Source: Procambarus clarkii
Taxonomy: Eukaryota > Arthropoda > Malacostraca > Decapoda > Cambaridae
Assembly (NCBI RefSeq): GCF_040958095.1
Contig: NC_091181.1
Span: 26,192,230 to 26,256,229 of the forward strand
Length of the DNA stretch: 64,000 nt
Direction: 5' to 3'
Numbering within the stretch: position 1 is the first letter of the stretch; the number at the start of each line of letters is the position of its first letter. Both the position numbers and the translations under genes were made by a program. Under the pieces are notes generated by a model. It worked only from the letters and a program-made list of their open reading frames with translations, had not been told where the DNA came from and ran no database searches. This document shows, in pieces, positions 11,229 through 21,411 of the stretch.

Positions 11229-11387
11229 CTCCTGGGTGTCTTTATTGACGGTGATGACATCTCCTTCCTGGGTAACTGCACAGATTGCACTGTTGGCTGT
11301 GATAACATCAGCTTTGACAATGTTCCCTGGATGGATCTCATGATCCCCCCATACAACACCACTGAATGATGCATCACCAGCATCACC
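11229..11387 (-). CDS. ELP1: ELP1 exon 2 (residues 45-97)
   Basis: The 53-codon minus-strand exon starts after TTATTTCACAG (acceptor AG at 11389-11388) and ends CCAGGAG before donor GTAACG. Phase is 0 at both ends, so it joins exon 1 and exon 3 in frame. Its end reads AICAVTQEGDVITVNKDTQE and splices to VEVVGTVSAGLEAACWSPDQ. This reproduces the first-blade pattern of ELP1 (a T/S-x-x-G-D-V-I strand, then the ECVGSV and WSPDQEL motifs). It is too short and lacks a start, so it can only be found by splice logic. Confidence 0.9.
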
Positions 11388-13266
11388 CTGTGAAATAAGA
11401 ACATACTTAAGACTATTTTATATATTTACAATTTTGGTGGGTACGTTAGCAAGGAGTGGGTAAGAGCTGCGAAAAACATAAATGCAGTCACACCTGTTGT
11501 TGTGGTCTAAGGGAAAACTAATTTCAGTTAAGTTTCTATTGAGCATAAATATAAAAAACTAGATTTAGATTAATAAATGGTATATTAAACTTTGCAATTT
11601 AAATGAATGTAAGATGAATGAAAAACTAATTAAAATATGATACTGAAGAGATAACAAAATTAATAATTAGATCAGTGAGTGCATAAAATGTTCTTTTATG
11701 AACCAGTACATCAAGTGCTCCAGACACCAGAGCCCAAATGACCTGCCCAGGACACCATTTGCTGCCAGACCCTCATTAAACACCCCACTATGACAACCGA
11801 CTTTTCAGGTGGCCTTGCCATGTTAGTCTTCACTGTTTCCCAGCCCCAGTATCTGAATTAACAACAATCAATCTACTTACTATAATACAAAAGAAACACT
11901 ATTTACACTCAACATCTCCCCCTCCCCTTTCAAGCAATAAATGGAAACCCACAGAAAACTAATTATCCCACTGTCAGATACCATAAGCAAATCAAAACTA
12001 CCCAGACCCTTACAGGTGTCAGCACGATCAACAGAAACTCGAGGGAGCTAGCAAACCTCAATAATAATTCTTATAATATTAGTTCTTAATACCTCAATTA
12101 CCCAAACATTGTAGAAGCAAACTGACATAAGTGGGGGAGGTAATGTAACCAAGCTATCAGCTTGGAAAAGAGCATTTCATACACTCAACATGTGGCGATG
12201 TCTTCACAGTCACAAGCTACAGTATGCATAAAGACGAGAGGGACTATGTACCAGCCATGATGTGGAAGGGTCGTCAAAAGGAGACAAACCAAAACCCATG
12301 AACATAGGAACCATAATGCCATGCAAAAGACATATGAATTGTGGTCCAATGTGACACATCGGTGCTGAGGAAAACAGAGTTGGAAAATATCAGGCAAAGG
12401 TGATTTTGATCTCCAGAATCCCCAGATTCACATTACAGATGTAGTCATGGCCGAAATGAACAAAGTACGGGACAAATTTCTGGAACTCATGAATGCAAGG
12501 ATAAGTCCTGGCTGACTGAGTTTAACCACCCGATGCAACAACTGGGATAGACAAGCCTTAGAACAACAAATGAGCAACCAAGGATTATGAATGAGAGCCT
12601 CTGAATTAAAAAACAAAGTCGCCTGAAGATAAGCTTTGTTGCTACCCTGTACTGTAACATGCGATGAATAGATGCATAGAGAAACCAAGCAGGAACCAGA
12701 GTGGGGCCATACCTGGAGCATACCAGGAGAGGATTTTGGGAGTCTTCTACTCCCCGAGCCCGGCCTCAGGCCAGGCTCGATGTTGGAAGGACGCAGTTAA
12801 AAGCCAAAAAACTGATTCCCCCCAAGCCAAAGAAAAAGAACCCTAGACAAAAACATTGCATGGAGTTCCCCAACAATACTGCATGTTACTACTGTAATGC
12901 AAAGAGAAAAACTGCCTTTAGATCACATCCTCCAAAGAGGACAACACTTGGAAGTAAGGGAAAACAGAAAATCAAGGAGTACAGTACATTCATAGACAAG
13001 AAAGGCTCCTTGCAGTATGAAAGGAACAAAAATGGAAGAATGCACAGTCCAAGTGAAGAAAGGAAGATACTCTAACAAATAAACACAAATCTTCCATTTT
13101 TGTACATATAAAGCTGATACATCTGAAGCTCTTTAAAAATATATATCAAATATTTGTTAAGCCTTACTTTGGACATTGTGGTTTATTTTGCCATTAACTG
13201 CTAATACTGGTGCTGACCAATGAATAGTAACTCTACCCAACAGAAAATGAACTGCACTACACTCAC
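11388..13266 (-). other. ELP1: ELP1 intron 1 (about 1.9 kb)
   Basis: Bounded by donor GTGAGT (from 13266) and the acceptor of exon 2. It contains a short LINE G tail fragment at about 12733-12783 (plus-strand TTCTACTCCCCGAGCCCGGC). A 124-codon plus-strand open frame (12701-13075) partly overlaps that fragment, has no recognised similarity and is probably fortuitous. The rest is unassigned. Confidence 0.75.
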
Positions 13267-13398
13267 CGTTGTTAAAAGCTGGATTCCTTCTGTGTTGACA
13301 TGATAGATCGAACCAGTTATATCATCCACACACAGTAGACCTAGGGAGGAGGCACATATTTCCCTGCTGGTGTGGTCATTCAGCATGAGGTTCTGCAT
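13267..13398 (-). CDS. ELP1: ELP1 first coding exon (residues 1-44)
   Basis: The exon reads MQNLMLNDHTSREICASSLG and ends NTEGIQLLTT before donor GTGAGT. The start M-x-N-L resembles the ELP1 family start (MRNLKL in vertebrates). In-frame stops TGA TAA lie within 20 bases upstream of the ATG, so it cannot extend 5'. The -3 base is G, acceptable for initiation. The exon ends in phase 0, matching exon 2. Confidence 0.88.
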
Positions 13399-13420
13399 AA
13401 CTGCTTGATGTTATCAATAC
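13399..13420 (-). other. ELP1: Possible ELP1 5' UTR segment after a splice acceptor
   Basis: A pyrimidine-rich tract ending TTCATCCCCAG lies just upstream on the minus strand (AG at 13422-13421), 22 bases before the ATG. This would put the transcription start in a further upstream exon. The CCCCAGGTATT string recurs at about 13550 in a palindromic context, so the acceptor could lie in repeat DNA. Confidence 0.35.
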
Positions 13421-13659
13421 CTGGGGATGAAGATGATGAGTCACAATAACGTGGCTGAAGATATGAAGATTAAACCACAAACCAGAAGATGAGAATATGA
13501 TGATGTTTCGTGTCCTCCCCCAAGATCTTTCTGGGGTAACATAAATAAATCCCCAGGTATTTATACCTGGGGATATGAATATGGGTCACCATCTGCCATG
13601 GCCACTCATAAAAATGTATAGTACTTTAAATATCTAAGAACATGAGAAGACAATACCTG

Positions 13660-13990
13660 TTGATTGGATTCTGGGAGTTCTTCTACTCCCCAAGCCCAGC
13701 CCGAGGCCAGGCTTGACTTGTGAGAGCATGGTCCAACAGGCTGTTGCTTGGAGTGCCCCGCAGGCCCACATATCCACCACAGCCCGGTTGGTCCGGTACT
13801 TCTTGAAGAAAACTATCTAGTTTTCTCTTGAAGATGTCCACGGTTGTTCTGGCAATATTTCTTATACTGTACAGTACAGTACTCAGTAGGAGTATGTTGA
13901 ACAACCATTGACCTCTGAAGTTTATTATTAAAGAAACTGCAGGAAGCCTATTGGCCCATTCAAAACAGCTCCTATTTACTGTATTTCCAC
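13660..13990 (-). mobile_element. LINE G (CR1-like) 3' end
   Basis: The minus-strand reading IARTTVDIFKRKLDSFLQ then VPDQPGCGGYV is a CR1-group reverse-transcriptase C-terminus (the F-K-x-x-L-D motif near the end). It ends in a 3' UTR with GGCTTGGGGAGTAGAAGAAC. It is related to the plus-strand copy at 47020-47305 and the scrap at 12733. Confidence 0.7.
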
Positions 13991-14057
13991 CCAAACTCTT
14001 TCATATATACTGTACAGTATATATGTCTATACAGTATTTATGCTGAAACCATTCAGG

Positions 14058-14246
14058 TTATTTTATATCTATTATACTACAAATTAATTTGTTCCATAGA
14101 CTAACCACCCTATTTCCAAACCAGTATTTTCCTAGGTTTTTCCTGAATCTAAACTTATCCAATATATGTTTTGTGTTGTATTTGTCTTGATATATGTAAC
14201 ACCTTATTAACACTTTAACTCTGTATATCAACCAGGGTCGTTTCAT
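14058..14246 (-). mobile_element. LINE fragment, family unclear
   Basis: The minus-strand reading KYWFGNRVVSLWNKL matches the F-x-N-R-V-V-x-x-W-N-x-L motif of CR1-group LINE ORF2 C-termini. It is short and bounded by unassigned sequence, with no target duplication seen. Confidence 0.55.
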
Positions 14247-14805
14247 CAGTGGTAAACATGTCGATCACAAACAATTTTGGGTCCAGCGTACGAAGCTCTC
14301 ACACCTAGGGAGATAAACTTACTTGGGGGGTACACGAGGCTCACATCTGCTTCCTCAGGCCCCCAATAAGAAGATGTCATCTCTGAAATAATCAGAGGCA
14401 CCCCTCCTGGGTGCGAAAGCTTCAGTACTTAGACAGCAACCATGAGTAGCATATGCAGTGGCAACTCATAGCACTGCCATTGTGATCCTGCCTACAGCAT
14501 CACTTAACCCTTAGGCTGCAGTCATCGTCCTGGATTGATTTACTGGGTAATGCAGATATCGTCACATGACAATTTAAACTACTATTTGTCTGGGTTTTAC
14601 ACATATGATGCAAATAAGAATATAATAGGTATATGTGGATGTGATGGGAGTTTATCTTGACCCTTGAAAGAAAACCTGCTATCATTTCATGATTGCAAAT
14701 GTGGTTATCATCATGAATGTTACTAGGGAAATGCAGTTGTAGTCATATGACGATTTAAACAAGTACTGTCGGAGTTTTGCATGTATGAACCACATATCTT
14801 GAGGT

Positions 14806-15270
14806 TATCTTGAGATAATTTCGTCCCAGCAGCTCGGTCTTCGACCAGGCAGCATATATTTTGTTACACACCCTCAGGAAGCAGCCCGTAGCAGCTGTCT
14901 AACTCCCAGGTACCTATTTACTGCTAGGTAACAGATGCACTAGGGTGACGATGCCATAAACACAACATCCTGCCCTACAGTGTGGCAAGTTTCCCTCTAA
15001 CATATACTTCTGTTTTAATTGTCACTCCTCCATCTACAACACAATGCAATAAACACTTTTGAAGCTCATATCATTCTCAACATAAATGCGCCTCCCTACA
15101 TTTGTACTGGTGCAGTCATTGGGAGGATAAACCCTTCATGCAAACTGCACCTACTATCAACAAGAAGAAAGAAACTCTGCCCATTTGTTACCGCCTCCAC
15201 CGGGAATCGAAGCCGGAACTTCAGGACTATGAATCCAAAGTGCTGTCTACTCAGCTGTCAGGCCCCTTGA
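14806..15270 (-). mobile_element. SINE family T (tail B), split by a roughly 207-bp insertion
   Basis: Plus-strand CTTGAGGTTATCTTGAGATA at 14808 is the antisense of tail B. The core (AGCAGCCCGTAGCAGCTGTC, TATTTACTGCTAGGTAACAG) follows, and then a tRNA-like head (AATCGAAGCCGG in antisense) up to 15270. Between 14958 and about 15164 the core is interrupted by unrelated AT-rich sequence. Head and core together match the uninterrupted copy at 26391-26652. Confidence 0.75.
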
Positions 15271-15599
15271 CAGCTGGCTATGGCCCCATATGGATATAAT
15301 ACCTATCTGTGGATGTATATAAAGGAAAACAATATCCCCAACAAAATGAATTCATCTTTTTTTATAATAATACTTATTTGATTAGATCAATTGCTTAGTA
15401 GGCACAATATTAATAATTTGAAAAAAGTAATAATTATGACAGTGTTGGCTTAGGGTGGGGTGAACCGCCTGCAGGAACCACTGCCTATGTGCTCACTGTA
15501 ACCATTACTAAACACCAACAGTGCTGAAACACATAAAAAATAACATTTAATCAAACAAAAAAGACATGAATTCAATTAATGTCTTTAATTAAAAAGACA
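15271..15599. other. No recognised features
   Basis: AT-rich intergenic sequence. I see nothing supportable. Confidence 0.4.
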
Positions 15600-15880
15600 A
15601 CCAATCATCAAAAACCAGCCGTTTACCGGTAGGCGAAGACGTGACATTAAACTTAGCCGTCGCCATGTGTAAATGACAGGAATATACCTTACACTACAAC
15701 ACACCTTCAGGAGCCACAAGCTCGCTCTCTCTCTTTCTCTCTGCTATCCTGCGCACACACACAGGGAACTCCAACACGGGAAAATATCAACAAATTTGTA
15801 CGGAGTCGTGGCGTTGCTTAGAGTTAGAGAGGAACGTGAAGCTCCAGGCATCCTAGATGTAAATATTTACATCTTCAAGT
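15600..15880 (-). promoter_or_regulatory. Candidate ELP1 promoter and 5' UTR exon region (weak)
   Basis: A CpG-containing island (GACGTGAC, GCCGTCGCC, ACACGGG, GAGTCGTGGCG) lies about 2.3 kb upstream of the ELP1 ATG in an otherwise AT-rich stretch. On the minus strand it offers donor-like TGTAAG|GTATAT and GAAG|GTGTGT sites that could join the acceptor at 13421. This is placement by context only; no promoter element is decisive. Confidence 0.2.
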
Positions 15881-16044
15881 GTATAAAAAAACAGTAATTA
15901 TAAATTTATATAATATATACATATATATATATAAATAAATAAATATTTCTATATAGATAATTTATAATAATCTAAATTCTAAAAAGAAAATAAGATTACA
16001 TACGGTAAGCTGACTCGAAACAATTCAAATTTATTCACTATTTC

Positions 16045-16540
16045 ACCTGATTTACCTGAGAGCTCCTAACACTAGCGTCCTCGACGAGGACAGGAAGCCA
16101 GCGGCTTGCCGAAAGTTCCTCCATTTGCCTTGATCTTTTCCAACTGTACCTTAAAAGTTAACAGATTTTTGGCATTTACGGCTTCGGCGGGTAGGCAGTT
16201 CCATGGATTACTAACCCTGTGCGTGGAAAAGCATCTCCTGTTCTTACTCTTATATTGTGGCTTTTTGAGCTTGACACCGTTGCTCCTTGTTTGTGTTACA
16301 TCTGACCTCTTGAAGAAATTTTCCTGATCAACTTCCTCCATATTGTTCAGTATTTTAAGAGTTTCAATGAGATATGAGGTTTCAATGTTGTTCAAAAGCA
16401 AAATCAAAAAGTACTTAATTTCATCCTCATAGTTTCCTACCTTGTGCTCCAAACTCAAGCTGTATCTTGTACTACCCACGTCCCCAGTAGTAGTACTTAA
16501 GACATATATCCTAACCAGTGTAATCACCTCTGTCAACTTA
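16045..16540 (-). mobile_element. LINE C (CR1-like) C-terminal fragment
   Basis: The minus-strand open frame (16072-16536) ends with a recognisable reverse-transcriptase C-terminal region: ETLKILNNMEEVDQENFFKR, then KNRRCFSTHRVSNPWNCLPA and FKVQLEKIKANGGTFG. The N-terminal third of the frame, with YEDEIKYFLI, is degraded. The 3' UTR includes the antisense of GACGAGGACAGGAAGCC. Related copies lie at 5465, 19410 and 27990. Confidence 0.75.
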
Positions 16541-16571
16541 TGTTGCTCGAGTCGAGTTGCTCGGAACTCGA

Positions 16572-16846
16572 GTCTCCGTGGTGTAGTGGTAAGACACTCG
16601 CCTGGCGTTCCGCGAGCGCTATGTCATGGGTTCGTATCCTGGCCGGGGAGGATTTACTGGGCGCAATTCCTTAACTGTAGCCTTTGTTTAACGCAACAGT
16701 AAAATGTGTACTTTGATGAAAAAACGATTCTTCGCGGCAGGGGATCGTATTCCAGGGACCTGCCCGAAACGCTACGCGTACTAGTGACTGTACAAGAATG
16801 TAACAACTCTTGTATATATCTCAAAACAAAACAAAACAAAAAAAAA
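16572..16846 (+). mobile_element. SINE-2, full-length young copy
   Basis: It begins GTCTCCGTGGTGTAGTGGTA (A-box-like), has B box GGGTTCGTATCC, and ends GTATATATCTC followed by (CAAAA)n. Over about 250 bases it differs from the copy at 23972 at roughly five positions by my count. Its 3' part (CCTGCCCGAAACGCT...GTGACTG) resembles the LINE E 3' region. Confidence 0.88.
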
Positions 16847-17036
16847 TGTTGTAGTTATTTGTTGATATAAAACCTTGCTACAATGTACCCTTTCATCTTA
16901 CCTGATATGTTAGATTAAGGACCTGCCTAAAACGCTATGCGTGTTAGTGGCCTTGCATGCATGTCAAAATACCAATCTTATGTAATCTCACCAACCCATT
17001 GTACCTTCTTGCAAATAAATTTATTAGTATTCAAAT

Positions 17037-17490
17037 TCAAAATTCAAATGTTTATTCAGGTAAAGTACATACATACAAAGGGTGATACAAATATTGCTGA
17101 ATTTATAGATAGGCTAGTACATACAATGCCTAAAGCCACTATTACGCAAAGCGTTTCGGGCAGGAAAAACACTAAAGACTAAAACTTAATACTAATTGAG
17201 ATTAAAGTATAAAATGTGTTGAGATAATATAAAAATAAAAAAGGGGGAACATGGCAGAAAAACAGCAAAAATACAATTTGGTCGACAAACAGCATTGTTT
17301 AAAAATAACAGACATGGGTTGACATTATAGAGGTAAGGTAGGTTACAGGGAGTTAATTAGGTAGTGCTAAGTTTTTATCTTAAACTGGTTGAGAGAGGTA
17401 CAGTCTTTAACATGATTGGGAAGGTCATTCCACATTCTGGGTCTCTTGATTTGTAGAGCATTTCTAGTTTGATTAAGTCGTACTCTTGGA
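17037..17490 (-). mobile_element. LINE E 3' end, second copy
   Basis: This is colinear with 6685-7130: antisense poly-adenylation side TTTATTCAGGTAAAGTACAT, then GCCACTATTACGCAAAGCG, a GGGGGAACATGG region, and finally the antisense coding end with CATTCCACATTCTGGGTCTC (minus-strand RDPRMWND). Confidence 0.75.
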
Positions 17491-17499
17491 ATATCATAT

Positions 17500-18490
17500 A
17501 GTAGTATTAGTAGTATAGTAGTAGGCATCCTTCAGTCTTGGGAGACTATGGAGTTGCGCTCTGGTTGCTCTCCAGGTAGCAAAGCCGGGGTAGGTCGATA
17601 TGGAGGAGAAGCTGTTACCCATGCAGCAGGTCCCTCCCATCCCCCCTCTCCACGTTGCTGAAATTATCTAATGGAAAGGCGACGCCAATACACATGGTTC
17701 CAGCACCGCAACCCGTTCTCGCAAATTCGTAAAGTCAATATTGACTTATTAACTACGTGCATAGGTGATATACTAAACATAATAGATACCCTTAAAAAGA
17801 TTCATAGAAAACACCGACCTTACCTAACCTTGTTAGTATCTTAAGATAAGCATCTTATTGCTTCGTAATTACAATTATTACTTAACCTATACCTATTATA
17901 GGTTAGGTAATAATTGTAATTACGAAGCAATAAGATGCTTATCTTAACATACTAAGTAGGTTAGGTATGGTCGGTGTTTTCTATGAATCTTTTTAAGGGT
18001 ATCTATTATGTTAAGTATGTCACCTATGCACATATTTAATAAGTCAATATTGACTTATTAAATTTGCGAGAACGGGTTGAGCACCGTCACAGGAGCTGCC
18101 AGAACGAGGTCGAAGTCGACAACGAACTGCCTTAGGGGCTCCAACTCTGGATTTTTCCTCGAGGTTGACTCCTGAAGCCTTTCCCAAAAGATGGGTATGG
18201 CCGCAAGGCAGCGGAGGTTTAGGATCAGAGTTTTCCTTCCCCTAGATGAGCTGCCTTTTTAGGCTATCGAGTCCCATCTACCCGGAGCAGCTGGTTTTAA
18301 GGCGCCAGAGGTACGCCCTCGCCCCTTCTGCTGTCAGAAAAAGCAGTTCCGCCGGACTCAAAGACTAAGCCACCCGTGCAGGCCAGAAGTTGGGCTTGGT
18401 TGTCAGAGTCTATTGAAGACGCACGCCGTAAGGAAGCTTTTTATAGGTCATGGGAGCTCGTTCCCCATTACTACCCCCTGGCTATGACAA
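17500..18490. other. Unassigned GC-richer unit interrupted by a MITE
   Basis: The segment starts GTAGGCATCCTTCAGTCTTG and ends near TATGACAACCCCTTGGAACC. It is contiguous once the MITE at 17709-18079 and one copy of its 7-bp duplication are removed. A 41-bp piece of it (18262-18302) is present again inside the minisatellite at 18936-19325. It looks like part of a dispersed repeat, but I cannot name it. Confidence 0.45.
17709..18079. mobile_element. 371-bp near-palindromic MITE with 7-bp target duplication
   Basis: Termini CAACCCGTTCTCGCAAATT and AATTTGCGAGAACGGGTTG are exact inverse repeats. The inversion continues for about 180 bases on each side to a centre near 17890, with internal CCTAACC motifs. 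It is flanked by AGCACCG at 17702-17708 and 18080-18086. There is no coding capacity. Confidence 0.9.
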
Positions 18491-18506
18491 CCCCTTGGAA
18501 CCAATT

Positions 18507-18566
18507 ATTATTATTATTATTATTATTTATTATTATTATTATTATTTATCATCATTTTTATTATTA
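18507..18566. repeat. (TTA)n microsatellite
   Basis: A run of ATT/TTA triplets, interrupted by ATC. A related run occurs at 18700-18720. Confidence 0.9.
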
Positions 18567-18935
18567 GAGCCGCCCTGTCATGCCTGGTGTGCATTGTTGT
18601 TAGCCCTGTGGCCCTCAACCGTTCCTGGTACGTGAGTTGACTTAACTCTGGTACGATTATTGTCGCCCGGTGTTGCACTTTCTCCAGAGCAGCTATAACT
18701 TTTTTTATTATTATTATTTAACAAGCTTAGGTATACACAGTAATGTGCTGCCACCATATTCTATATGAAAGATTACACAATGCAGATAAAAAAAACTAGC
18801 TGTAAGTTCCTCTAATATTCCCATCTCACAAGATGATTAGCCATACAAGGAATCAGGGAAGAAAACAACCTGCCTCAGTACAAAAACAAATCAACTTTGA
18901 TTAAAAATCAGGTGAGAGCAAGAAGTGTAAGGCCC

Positions 18936-19325
18936 CCACTAGCCCTATTAGTGGGGGCTAGGACTAGCCCTATTAGTGGGGGCTAGGACTAGCCCTATTA
19001 GTGGGGGCTAGGACTAGCCCTATTAGTGGGGGCTAGGACTAGCCCTATTAGTGGGGGCTAGGACTAGCCCTATTAGTGGGGGCTAGGACTAGCCCTATTA
19101 GTGGGGGCTAGGACTAGCCCTATTAGTAGGGGCTAGGACTAGCCCTATTAGTGGGGGCTATCGAGTCCCATCTACCCGGAGCAGCTGGTTTTAAGGACTA
19201 GCCCTATTAGTGGGGGCTAGGACTAGCCCTATAGTGGGGGCTAGGACTAGCCCTATAGTGGGGGCTAGGACTAGCCCTATAGTGAGGGCTGGGACTCGCC
19301 CTATTAGTGGGGGCTAGCCTATTAG
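18936..19325. repeat. 25-bp minisatellite, about 14 units, with a foreign 41-bp insert
   Basis: The unit is built on GACTAGCCCTATTAGTGGGG plus GCTAG. The right-hand units are 23 bp, with ATAGTG in place of ATTAGTG. At 19156-19196 the array is interrupted by an exact copy of 18262-18302 (TCGAGTCCCATCTACCCGGA and onward). Confidence 0.93.
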
Positions 19326-19409
19326 CCCCCACTAGCAAAATCTCTGACGATGAGGTCTCCATGCTTGGCTACAGTAATCCAAATGGGAGCGCACCAGCGA
19401 TTTATACAA

Positions 19410-19520
19410 TTATCCGAGTTTACCCGAGAGCCACTAACACTAGTGGCCTCGACGAGGACAGGAAGCCGGCGGCTTGTCGAAGGTCCCCCCCTCCCCCCCC
19501 CCCCATTTGCCTTGATGATC
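19410..19520 (-). mobile_element. LINE C 3' tail fragment
   Basis: GAGAGCCACTAACACTAGTG, GACGAGGACAGGAAGCCGGC and CATTTGCCTTGATGATC match the antisense 3' end of LINE C at 16045-16130. A C-homopolymer interrupts it. Confidence 0.65.
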
Positions 19521-19587
19521 ACTAATTTAATCACTACTTTCTTTTCCTTTTAGTTAAAGGTCCGCCTGATTATTCCAAATGTTTGGT

Positions 19588-19826
19588 TAGGGGAGCCGGC
19601 CGGCCGAGCGGACAGCACACTGGACTTGTGATCCTGTGGTCCCGGGTTCGATCCCGGGCGCCGGCGAGAAACAATGGGCAGAGTTTCTTTCACCCTATGC
19701 CCCTGTTACCTAGCAGTAAAATAGGTGTTAGTCAGCTGTCACGGGCTGCTTCCTGGGGGTGGAGGCCTGGTCGAGGACCGGGCCGCGGGGACACTAAAAA
19801 GCCCCGAAATCATCTCAAGATAACCT
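19588..19826 (+). mobile_element. SINE family T (tail B), full length, Thr(TGT)-like head
   Basis: The head GGAGCCGGCCGGCCGAGCGG folds as a tRNA. Its anticodon arm CTGGA-CTTGTGA-TCCTG would read TGT, and its T arm is CCGGGTTCGATCCCGG. The family core follows, with a short deletion (AATAGGTGTTAGTCAGC), then tail B (GGCCTGGTCGAGGACCGGGC to CTCAAGATAACCTCAAGATA). Tail B matches the 3' end of LINE D. Confidence 0.87.
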
Positions 19827-19829
19827 CAA

Positions 19830-20020
19830 GATAAGAAGATAGCTTTTGTGACTGCTGCCCCTACCTGTCGTGCAACTTTCATTGAGTGATGGACTTGAAC
19901 TCCGTGGTCCTTTTCTTTATCAGTCTGCTGTAATGTAATGCTATTAATTTGGTAGTTGTGGCGTGGGTTGCTATGTCCCACATGCAGGGTCTTGCATTTG
20001 TCAATATTAAAAAGCATTTA
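19830..20020 (-). mobile_element. LINE reverse-transcriptase fragment
   Basis: The minus-strand reading FNIDKCKTLHVGHSNPR, then NSITLQQTDKEKDHGVQV, is the region just after the catalytic palm in CR1-group LINEs (FN-x-x-KC-x-x-xH-x-G). The usual KDLGV motif appears as KDHGV. It is truncated at both ends. Confidence 0.75.
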
Positions 20021-20024
20021 CCAG

Positions 20025-20880
20025 TGTTTGGTGGGTGCATGGATTTGACTTTGGGTCTTTGGAGGTCGGGCCTCCAAACAAAAGCTCAAAAGTGATTCCA
20101 TGCACCCGCCAACCCCTCTGTTTATGAGGGGTTGGGGTAAACCGCTTTTCATTCATAAACAGGGGGTTTGGCGGGTGCATGGAATCACTTTTGGATCTTT
20201 GTTTGGAGGACAAGCTGTTACACACGACTCACAACTGATTTCGTTCGAACACTTCCGGAACAAGTGCTTCACTGATGAATTTTGTTCGAACCACTACGCA
20301 GTAAATGCTTCACCCACGTACTACAAATAATCACCAAGAGAATCTAAACACCTAACCTATGCCTATATAATGAACAATATGTTAATATATTATAATAATA
20401 AATTATATTGGAGAAAATTCCTGTTTTGTATTAACATTGTTATAATTTATGAATGCGTCTGTGGGGGTCGACCGCTGGATGTAATGGACTTGAGTCGAGG
20501 ACGGGTTGTTACATCCAGCGGTTGACCCCACAGACGCATTCATAAATTATAACATGCTGTTCATTCAAAACGGGAATGTTCTCAAATATAAATTAATATT
20601 ATAATATATTAACATATTGTGCATATATAGGCATTGATTAGGTTAGGTGTTTAGGTTCTGTTGGCGATTATTTGTACTTGTTGTACGTGGGTGAAGCATT
20701 TACAGCGTTGTGGTTCGAACAAAATTCATCAGTGAAGCACTTGTTCCGGAAGTGTTCGAACGAAATCATTTGTGAGTCGTGTGTAAACCGTTTTTCATTC
20801 ATAAACAGGGGGGGTTGGCGGGTGCATGGAATCACTTTAGAATCTTTGTTTGGAGGACGGGCTGCATGTAATGGACTTGA
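20025..20880. mobile_element. Nested palindromic element (fold-back type)
   Basis: An inner palindrome spans 20218-20786. Its arms start TTACACACGACTCACAA and its centre carries GCTGGATGTAA / TTACATCCAGC near 20474-20519. An outer unit of about 80 bases (AAACCGCTTTTCATTCATAA through TTTGTTTGGAGGAC) flanks it as a direct repeat (20137-20216 and 20784-20868). Another copy at 20041-20130 is inverted. Confidence 0.8.
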
Positions 20881-20894
20881 GTCGAAGACGGGTT

Positions 20895-21060
20895 GCAGAT
20901 ATAGTTGGGCGCGTTTTCTATCACCCAATGGGCCTGTTCATTTAGCAGTAAATAGGTACCCAGAATGCAAACCACAACAACTCGACTCGAGTACCTATTT
21001 ACTGCTAGATGAACAGACACATCAGGTGAATGGGAAAAGTCCCCAAACGTTTTCGTTCTG
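20895..21060. mobile_element. Inverted SINE-core fragments
   Basis: TTTAGCAGTAAATAGGTACC (20940) and its inverse GTACCTATTTACTGCTAGAT (20991) are pieces of the SINE family T core, placed head to head about 30 bases apart. Confidence 0.6.
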
Positions 21061-21168
21061 CCGCTGAAAGTGAGTCCGGGATCTTTCATCTGTTACCCTA
21101 CATGGCCTAGTTCCAATCTTGTGGGTAAGAGACAGTTTCCTTTTATTAGATGCGCCTGAAATTATAAG

Positions 21169-21411
21169 ATGTACTATACTGAAAACTATTACCACTCAGT
21201 TTTAAAAAATCTTAAGCTATTTAATTATGAAACCTTCACCGACGGCTCTATACAGTCAAGAAAATGCAAGACAGCTTGTATAATAAATGCACAAACTGAA
21301 GTAGTCATGCGAAGAATGCAAAGATTTTATGACTGGAGCAATACAACTCATACGTCATATATTAAGGAATCTACAGAGTGGTTTCGTCGTCATATAGATA
21401 TCAATTATTAA
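21169..21411 (+). other. Small open frame with an FTDGS motif (possible RNase H remnant)
   Basis: The 80-codon frame contains NYETFTDGSIQSRKCKTACI, which recalls the first strand of a retroelement RNase H (Y-T-D-G-S). No E, D or H/D motif follows convincingly. It may be a decayed retroelement or chance. Confidence 0.2.

Noticed and set aside
12701-13075. 124-codon plus-strand frame as a gene
   Set aside because: Its start overlaps a LINE G tail fragment and lies within ELP1 intron 1. Lys-rich low-complexity sequence with no recognised motif.
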